This document shows positions 5,554-9,372 of a stretch of 9,372 nt of DNA, piece after piece. Every line of letters starts with the position of its first letter. The stretch's first letter is position 1. The notes below the pieces were generated by a model. The model did not search any database. It was not told the DNA's origin and saw only the letters and a list, made by a program, of their open reading frames with translations. This stretch comes from Pseudolabrys sp. (GTDB lineage Bacteria; Pseudomonadota; Alphaproteobacteria; Rhizobiales; Xanthobacteraceae), in NCBI GenBank assembly GCA_029945495.1, contig JAQSCR010000542.1, positions 1 to 9,372 on the forward strand. The letters run 5' to 3'. Made by a program: the position numbers and the translations under genes.

Positions 5554-6689
5554 GTGATAAAGTTCTGAAGGTCGTTCCCGCGCCCGAATCGAAGACCTCG
5601 CCGGAGGCGGCAACCGAGGCCCCGGCAAGGACCGGACGCGCCGGCATGCCCGGGCGCACGCGCCTGCGCACGATCCTGCTGGTGGCGCTGCCGTCTCTGG
5701 CGGTGCTGCTTGGGCTCGGCATCTACCTGACGGGCGGGCGCTATATCTCGACCGACAACGCCTATGTCGGTGCGCAGAAGGTGCTGATCACCCCGGACAT
5801 CGCCGGCAAGGTGATCAACGTCGCCGTGCGTGAAGGCCAGCACGTCAAGGCCGGCGACGAACTGATGCGGCTCGACGCCGAACCCTATCAGCTCGCCATG
5901 GCGCAAGCGCAGGCCAAGCTCGCCACCGCACTCAGCGATTATGCCAAGGTCAAGAGCAACCTGAAGTCGCTCCGCACGCTGGCCGATCTGGCGCAGAAGA
6001 ATGTCGAGCTCAAAGCGCGCGACGTCGAGCGCAAGAGCAAGCTAGTGGCGACGCAGGCCGGCTCGCAAGCCGACGTCGACACCTCGACCGGCACGCTGGT
6101 GACGGCGCAGCTGCAGGCGCAGTTCACCGCGCAGCAGCGCGACGACGCGCTCAACCAGTTGCTCGGCGATGCCGAACTGCCGATGGAGAAATTCCCGGCC
6201 TATGCGCAGGCCAAGGCCGCGCTCGACCAGGCGCAACGCGATCTCGACCATACAACCTTGCGCGCGCCGATTGCCGGCACCGCGACGCAGGTCGACAACA
6301 TCCAGCTCGGCCGCTTCGTCGCCGCCGGCGGGCCGATCCTCAGCATCATCGACGACAGCACGCCTTGGGTCGACGCCAACCCGAAGGAAACCGACATCAC
6401 CTATCTGCGCATCGGCCAGAAGGTGACGCTCGACGTCGATTCGTTCCCCGACCACACCTTCAAGGGCACCGTCATCGCTGTGAGCCCCGGCACCGGATCG
6501 CAGTTCTCGATCCTGCCGGCGCAGAACGCCAGCGGCAACTGGGTCAAGGTGGTGCAGCGCGTGCCGGTGCGGATCGCCTTCGACAAGGGCGAGGACACGC
6601 ATCTGCTGCGCACCGGCATGAGCGTCAATGTCGAGATCGACACCGGCCATAGCCGGCTTCCGTTCATGTCCAAAGAACTCGCGAAATGA
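5550..6689 (+). CDS. emrA: EmrA-like HlyD-family membrane fusion protein
   Basis: Periplasmic adaptor linking an inner-membrane MFS pump to an outer-membrane TolC-type channel. The 379-residue protein has a cytoplasmic Pro/Ala-rich head, one membrane anchor (about 41-61, ILLVALPSLAVLLGLGIYL), the family signature STDNAYVGAQKVLITPDIAG (67-86), split lipoyl halves (about 80-110 and 236-268, with LRAPIAGTATQV), an Ala/Gln-rich coiled-coil hairpin (about 113-235), and a beta-barrel domain. The C-terminal block SPGTGSQFSILPAQNASGNW (312-331), followed by VKVVQRVPVRI, is diagnostic of EmrA rather than of RND adaptors. It overlaps marR upstream and the EmrB-like gene downstream by ATGA at both ends. 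No TolC gene lies in the window, so the outer-membrane partner must be encoded elsewhere. The length is normal for EmrA. Confidence 0.92.
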   Translation: MSDKVLKVVPAPESKTSPEAATEAPARTGRAGMPGRTRLRTILLVALPSLAVLLGLGIYLTGGRYISTDNAYVGAQKVLITPDIAGKVINVAVREGQHVKAGDELMRLDAEPYQLAMAQAQAKLATALSDYAKVKSNLKSLRTLADLAQKNVELKARDVERKSKLVATQAGSQADVDTSTGTLVTAQLQAQFTAQQRDDALNQLLGDAELPMEKFPAYAQAKAALDQAQRDLDHTTLRAPIAGTATQVDNIQLGRFVAAGGPILSIIDDSTPWVDANPKETDITYLRIGQKVTLDVDSFPDHTFKGTVIAVSPGTGSQFSILPAQNASGNWVKVVQRVPVRIAFDKGEDTHLLRTGMSVNVEIDTGHSRLPFMSKELAK

Positions 6690-8239
6690 GCCCGGCCGGC
6701 GCAGCAATGGCGCCGAAGTCGCGGCGCATGCTGATCACAATATGCGCGATGACCGCGACCGTCATGCAGGCGCTCGACACCACGATCGCCAACGTGGCGC
6801 TGCCGTATATGCAGGGCTCGCTGTCGGCTTCGCTCGACCAGATCAACTGGGTGCTGACCTCCTATATTGTCGCCGCCGCCATCATGACCGCGCCGATCGG
6901 CTGGCTGGCCGACCGCTTCGGCCGCAAGAAGCTGTTCATCATCTGCGTCGCCGGGTTCACCACGGCGTCGCTGCTGTGCGCGCTGGCGCAGAACATCGAA
7001 CAGATGGTGCTGTTCCGTCTGCTGCAGGGCATGGCCGGCGCGGCTTTGGTGCCGCTGTCGCAGTCGGTGTTGCTGGATTCCTATTCGGTGCAGGAGCGCG
7101 CCAAGGCGATGGCGATCTGGGGCATGGGCGTGATGTTAGGTCCCATCATGGGCCCGACCCTGGGCGCCTGGCTGACCGACAATTACTCCTGGCACTGGGT
7201 GTTCCTGATCAATCTGCCGATCGGCGCGCTGACCGTCGTTGGCATGATGGCGTTCATGGAGGAAACCAAGAAGCAGGAGCACCTGATCTTCGACTGGTTC
7301 GGCTTCATCGCGCTCGCCATCGGCATCGGCTCGCTGCAATTGATGTTGGATCGCGGCGAGCAGGTCGGCTGGTACGGCGCCACCGAGATCTGGGCGGAGA
7401 CCATCGTCTCGGCGGCCGGCTTCTATTATTTCTTCGCCCATTCGCTGACGACGCCGCAGCCTTTCGTGAATTTCGGCATGTTCAGGGACCGCAATTTCGT
7501 CAGCGGCTGCGTCTTCATGCTGGTGATCGGCGTGGTGCTGTTCGGCACCATGGCGCTGGTGACGCCGTTCATGCAGAACCTGCTCGGCTATCCGATCCAG
7601 ACCGCCGGCTTCCTGCTCGGTTCGCGCGGCGTCGGCACGCTGATGACGATGATGGCGGCGCCGCGGCTGATGCGGTTGATCGAGCCGCGCTACCTGATCC
7701 TCGGCGGGTTGGTGATTACCGCCGCGACGCTTTACGAGATGACCGGATGGTCGCTCGACGTGCAACAATCGGTCATCGTCATCACCAACATCGTGCAGGG
7801 CGTCGGCCTCGGCCTGCTGTTCGTACCGGTGACCTCGGTCGCGTTCAGCACTTTGGCCGGCAACCTGCGCAATGGCGCGACCTCGATGACGACCTTGCTG
7901 CGCAATATCGGTTCGTCGATCGGCATTTCCATGATGATCGCCAACCTGACCAGCAAGGCCACGCTGATGCACGAAACCATCGGCGACGGCATCACTCCGT
8001 TTAACAATGCGCTGCAGATGCAGGATGTGGCCTCGGTCCTCAATCTGGCGACCGAGAGCGGCAAGGCGACGCTCGACGGCATCATCACCCAGCAGGCGGC
8101 CTTGATCGCCTATCTCAACGATTTCAAATTGCTGATGGTGCTGACGATATTGACGATGCCGCTGGTGATGCTGATCGGTACGACCAAGACAGTGCCGAGC
8201 GCAGCCACGCGGGACGACGTCGTCCACGCCATGGATTAG
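6686..8239 (+). CDS. emrB: EmrB/QacA-type DHA2-family MFS exporter (14 TM)
   Basis: Proton-driven inner-membrane drug exporter that works with the EmrA-like adaptor. The 517-residue length and hydrophobic pattern fit 14 membrane helices. Visible motifs: LDTTIANVALP (30-40; D31 is the membrane-embedded acidic residue of motif D1), motif A GWLADRFGRKK (72-82), motif B around R111-G119 (RLLQGMAGAA), and motif C GVMLGPIMGPTLG (148-160), which marks antiporters. A large periplasmic loop before the last helix (about 423-478) is normal for EmrB. ATG at 6686 overlaps the emrA stop (ATGA, 6686-6689). It is the last gene of the MarR-controlled operon; a palindromic element follows 4 bp after the stop. 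The substrate range is unknown; hydrophobic uncouplers and antibiotics are typical for the family. Confidence 0.94.
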   Translation: MSPAGAAMAPKSRRMLITICAMTATVMQALDTTIANVALPYMQGSLSASLDQINWVLTSYIVAAAIMTAPIGWLADRFGRKKLFIICVAGFTTASLLCALAQNIEQMVLFRLLQGMAGAALVPLSQSVLLDSYSVQERAKAMAIWGMGVMLGPIMGPTLGAWLTDNYSWHWVFLINLPIGALTVVGMMAFMEETKKQEHLIFDWFGFIALAIGIGSLQLMLDRGEQVGWYGATEIWAETIVSAAGFYYFFAHSLTTPQPFVNFGMFRDRNFVSGCVFMLVIGVVLFGTMALVTPFMQNLLGYPIQTAGFLLGSRGVGTLMTMMAAPRLMRLIEPRYLILGGLVITAATLYEMTGWSLDVQQSVIVITNIVQGVGLGLLFVPVTSVAFSTLAGNLRNGATSMTTLLRNIGSSIGISMMIANLTSKATLMHETIGDGITPFNNALQMQDVASVLNLATESGKATLDGIITQQAALIAYLNDFKLLMVLTILTMPLVMLIGTTKTVPSAATRDDVVHAMD

Positions 8240-8243
8240 TTCT

Positions 8244-8355
8244 TGTCATTCCGGGGCACGTGCGCAGCACGTGAACCCGGAATCCAGAAGCCAAAGTCCG
8301 TGCCTGTGCCCCTGGATTCCGGATTCGCTCGTTTCACTCGCGCCCCGGAATGACA
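8244..8355. repeat. Palindromic REP/MITE-like intergenic element
   Basis: A 112-bp element bounded by perfect 14-bp inverted ends, TGTCATTCCGGGGC (8244-8257) and its complement (8342-8355). Inside, CCGGAATCCAG (8277-8287) pairs with CTGGATTCCGG (8312-8322), and CACGTGC-GCA-GCACGTG (8257-8273) forms a tight hairpin. It could fold either as one long stem or as two side-by-side hairpins (ATTCCGGG/CCCGGAAT at 8248-8283 and ATTCCGG/CCGGAAT at 8316-8351). It fills almost the whole gap between two convergent genes. Similar TCATTCCGGGGC...GAACCCGGAATCC repeats are, from memory, dispersed in Bradyrhizobium-type genomes. It may double as a bidirectional terminator, but no U-tract follows. No target-site duplication is visible. 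Confidence 0.85.
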
Positions 8356-8361
8356 GCAACA

Positions 8362-9372
8362 TTAAACGCCACCAAACTCTTTCCTGATCTTCTCACTGTG
8401 TGCGCCCAGCGCCGGAATCGCTCCGTATTGCCGGCTTTCGCCGACAAATGACGCGGCTGGCGCCGGCATGCTGGCCGGACCGCTCGGCGTGTCGACGGTG
8501 ATCCGCCTCAAGTGGGGGTGCGTCGACAGCAACGCGGAGTCGTTGACACGGGCAAAGGCAATGTCGGCACCCGCCAGCTTTTTCATCAACGGCTCGACAT
8601 CCTGCGTGGCAAACACCGCCGCCACCGCTGCGTCGGTCTGCGCCCGGTTGGCCTGGCGCTGCGGATTGGTGGCGAACCGCTCGTCGGCGCCGAGCGCGGC
8701 TTGGCCGAGCACCTTGTCGGCGAGCATGCGCCACTCGCGGTCGTTCTGGATCGAGATCAGAATGTCGGCGCCGTCGCGCGTCTTGAACACGCCGTAAGGC
8801 GCGATGGTCGGATGCGCCAGACCGACGCGCTTGAACGGATTGCCCCATTCCTGGTTGAGCAGCGGGATCGTCATCCATTCCGCCATGGCGTCGAACATGG
8901 AAATCGAGATCGTCGCGCCTTCGCCAGTGCGCGAACGGCGGATGATCGCCTCGAGGATCGCCTCATAGGCGCTCAGGCCGGCGGCGATATCGACGACCGA
9001 GACGCCGACGCGCGCCGGAGCTTCCGGCCCGCCGGTCACCGAGGACAGACCCGACTCGGCCTGGATCAGCAGGTCGTAGGCCTTGCGTTGCGCAAACGGC
9101 CCGCTCTCGCCATAGCCGGAGATCGAAGCGCAGATCAGCTTGGGATAATCCTGGCGCAGCCGCTCGAATGAAAAGCCAAGCTTGCCGAGCGCGCCGGGCT
9201 TCAGGTTCTGCACAAACACATCGGCCTTGGCGAGCATCGCCTCCAACAGCGCCTTGTCGTCGTCCTTGGTGAGATCGAGGACGACCGATTCCTTGCCGCG
9301 GTTGAGCCACACCAGATGCGCGCTCTCGCCATGCACGATGTAATCGTAATGGCGGGCGAAGTCGCCTTCCGG
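8362..9372 (-). CDS. Family III (CaiB/BaiF) CoA-transferase, 5' end beyond the window
   Basis: Transfers CoA between acyl-CoA and a free carboxylic acid through an aspartyl-anhydride intermediate. 336 codons are visible, and the frame continues off the right edge: the residues encoded at 9337-9372 (PEGDFARHYDYI) run straight into VHGESAHLVWLNRGK, the conserved family III start region. The GTG at 9336 is therefore internal and not a start. The likely catalytic Asp is in VGVSVVDIAAG (codon 128 of the visible part). Other family blocks are VFVQNLKPGALGKLG, PKLICASISGYGESGP, YDLLIQAESGL and the TGEGATISISMFDAMAEW region. The AHPTIAPYGVFKTRDG/ISIQNDREW wording resembles mesaconate- or itaconate-type transferases, but formyl-, carnitine- or succinyl-CoA transferases cannot be excluded. 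It converges on the exporter gene across the palindromic element. About 50-70 N-terminal residues are probably missing from view. Confidence 0.9.
   Translation of the reverse strand, partial: PEGDFARHYDYIVHGESAHLVWLNRGKESVVLDLTKDDDKALLEAMLAKADVFVQNLKPGALGKLGFSFERLRQDYPKLICASISGYGESGPFAQRKAYDLLIQAESGLSSVTGGPEAPARVGVSVVDIAAGLSAYEAILEAIIRRSRTGEGATISISMFDAMAEWMTIPLLNQEWGNPFKRVGLAHPTIAPYGVFKTRDGADILISIQNDREWRMLADKVLGQAALGADERFATNPQRQANRAQTDAAVAAVFATQDVEPLMKKLAGADIAFARVNDSALLSTHPHLRRITVDTPSGPASMPAPAASFVGESRQYGAIPALGAHSEKIRKEFGGV

Noticed and set aside
6628..8004. 458-codon plus-strand frame overlapping the exporter
   Set aside because: Out-of-frame shadow of the EmrB-like gene, rich in Arg/Asp/His, without membrane segments or motifs.
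7136..8227. 363-codon minus-strand frame opposite the exporter
   Set aside because: Antisense shadow with biased composition and no family resemblance.
1..9372. CRISPR arrays, tRNA or rRNA genes, transposases, toxin-antitoxin or defence genes
   Set aside because: No regularly spaced repeats, no cloverleaf-like sequence and no protein with such motifs was found on either strand.

Overview
The window is GC-rich, densely packed bacterial DNA that reads like an alphaproteobacterium of the Hyphomicrobiales (Bradyrhizobium/Rhodopseudomonas/Xanthobacteraceae-like). The case rests on GC-rich third positions with long open antisense frames, a Zur-type Fur protein with a His/Cys-rich head, rhizobial-looking metabolic genes, and an intergenic palindrome of the TGTCATTCCGGGGC type that I associate with Bradyrhizobium relatives. 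This is inference from gene character; no phylogenetic marker is present.

Layout. (1) 42-569, minus: a zinc-responsive Fur-family regulator (Zur). (2) 705-3148, plus: a compact three-gene run of D-3-hydroxybutyrate dehydrogenase (bdhA), a patatin-like hydrolase with a DUF3734-like tail, and a MacroD-type macro domain protein. The intergenic region 570-704 between zur and bdhA holds a perfect 15-bp palindrome. (3) 3145-4898, minus: a metallo-beta-lactamase-fold lactonase preceded by a 3-hydroxyisobutyrate-dehydrogenase-type NAD(P) enzyme, probably co-transcribed. Its last gene overlaps the macro gene tail to tail by 4 bp. (4) 5056-8239, plus: a MarR regulator, an EmrA-like membrane fusion protein and an EmrB-like DHA2 exporter, coupled by two ATGA stop/start overlaps. 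A near-perfect 28-bp inverted repeat sits on the probable promoter. (5) 8244-8355: a palindromic, REP/MITE-like intergenic element. (6) 8362 to the window edge, minus: a family III (CaiB/BaiF) CoA-transferase, 5' end missing.

How the genes may work together. bdhA with the patatin gene matches the bdhA-patD arrangement known from Legionella and points to polyhydroxybutyrate or ketone-body turnover. The macro protein would add ADP-ribose/O-acetyl-ADP-ribose processing. The lactonase plus beta-hydroxyacid dehydrogenase pair could open a lactone and oxidise the resulting hydroxyacid, for example gamma-butyrolactone to 4-hydroxybutyrate to succinic semialdehyde. The marR-emrA-emrB unit is a classic self-regulated drug/toxicant efflux operon. 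I did not find a wholly unknown multi-gene defence or mobile system. The most interesting signals are the two operator-like palindromes, the lactonase/dehydrogenase pair with its repeated leader sequences, and the bdhA-patatin-macro cluster.
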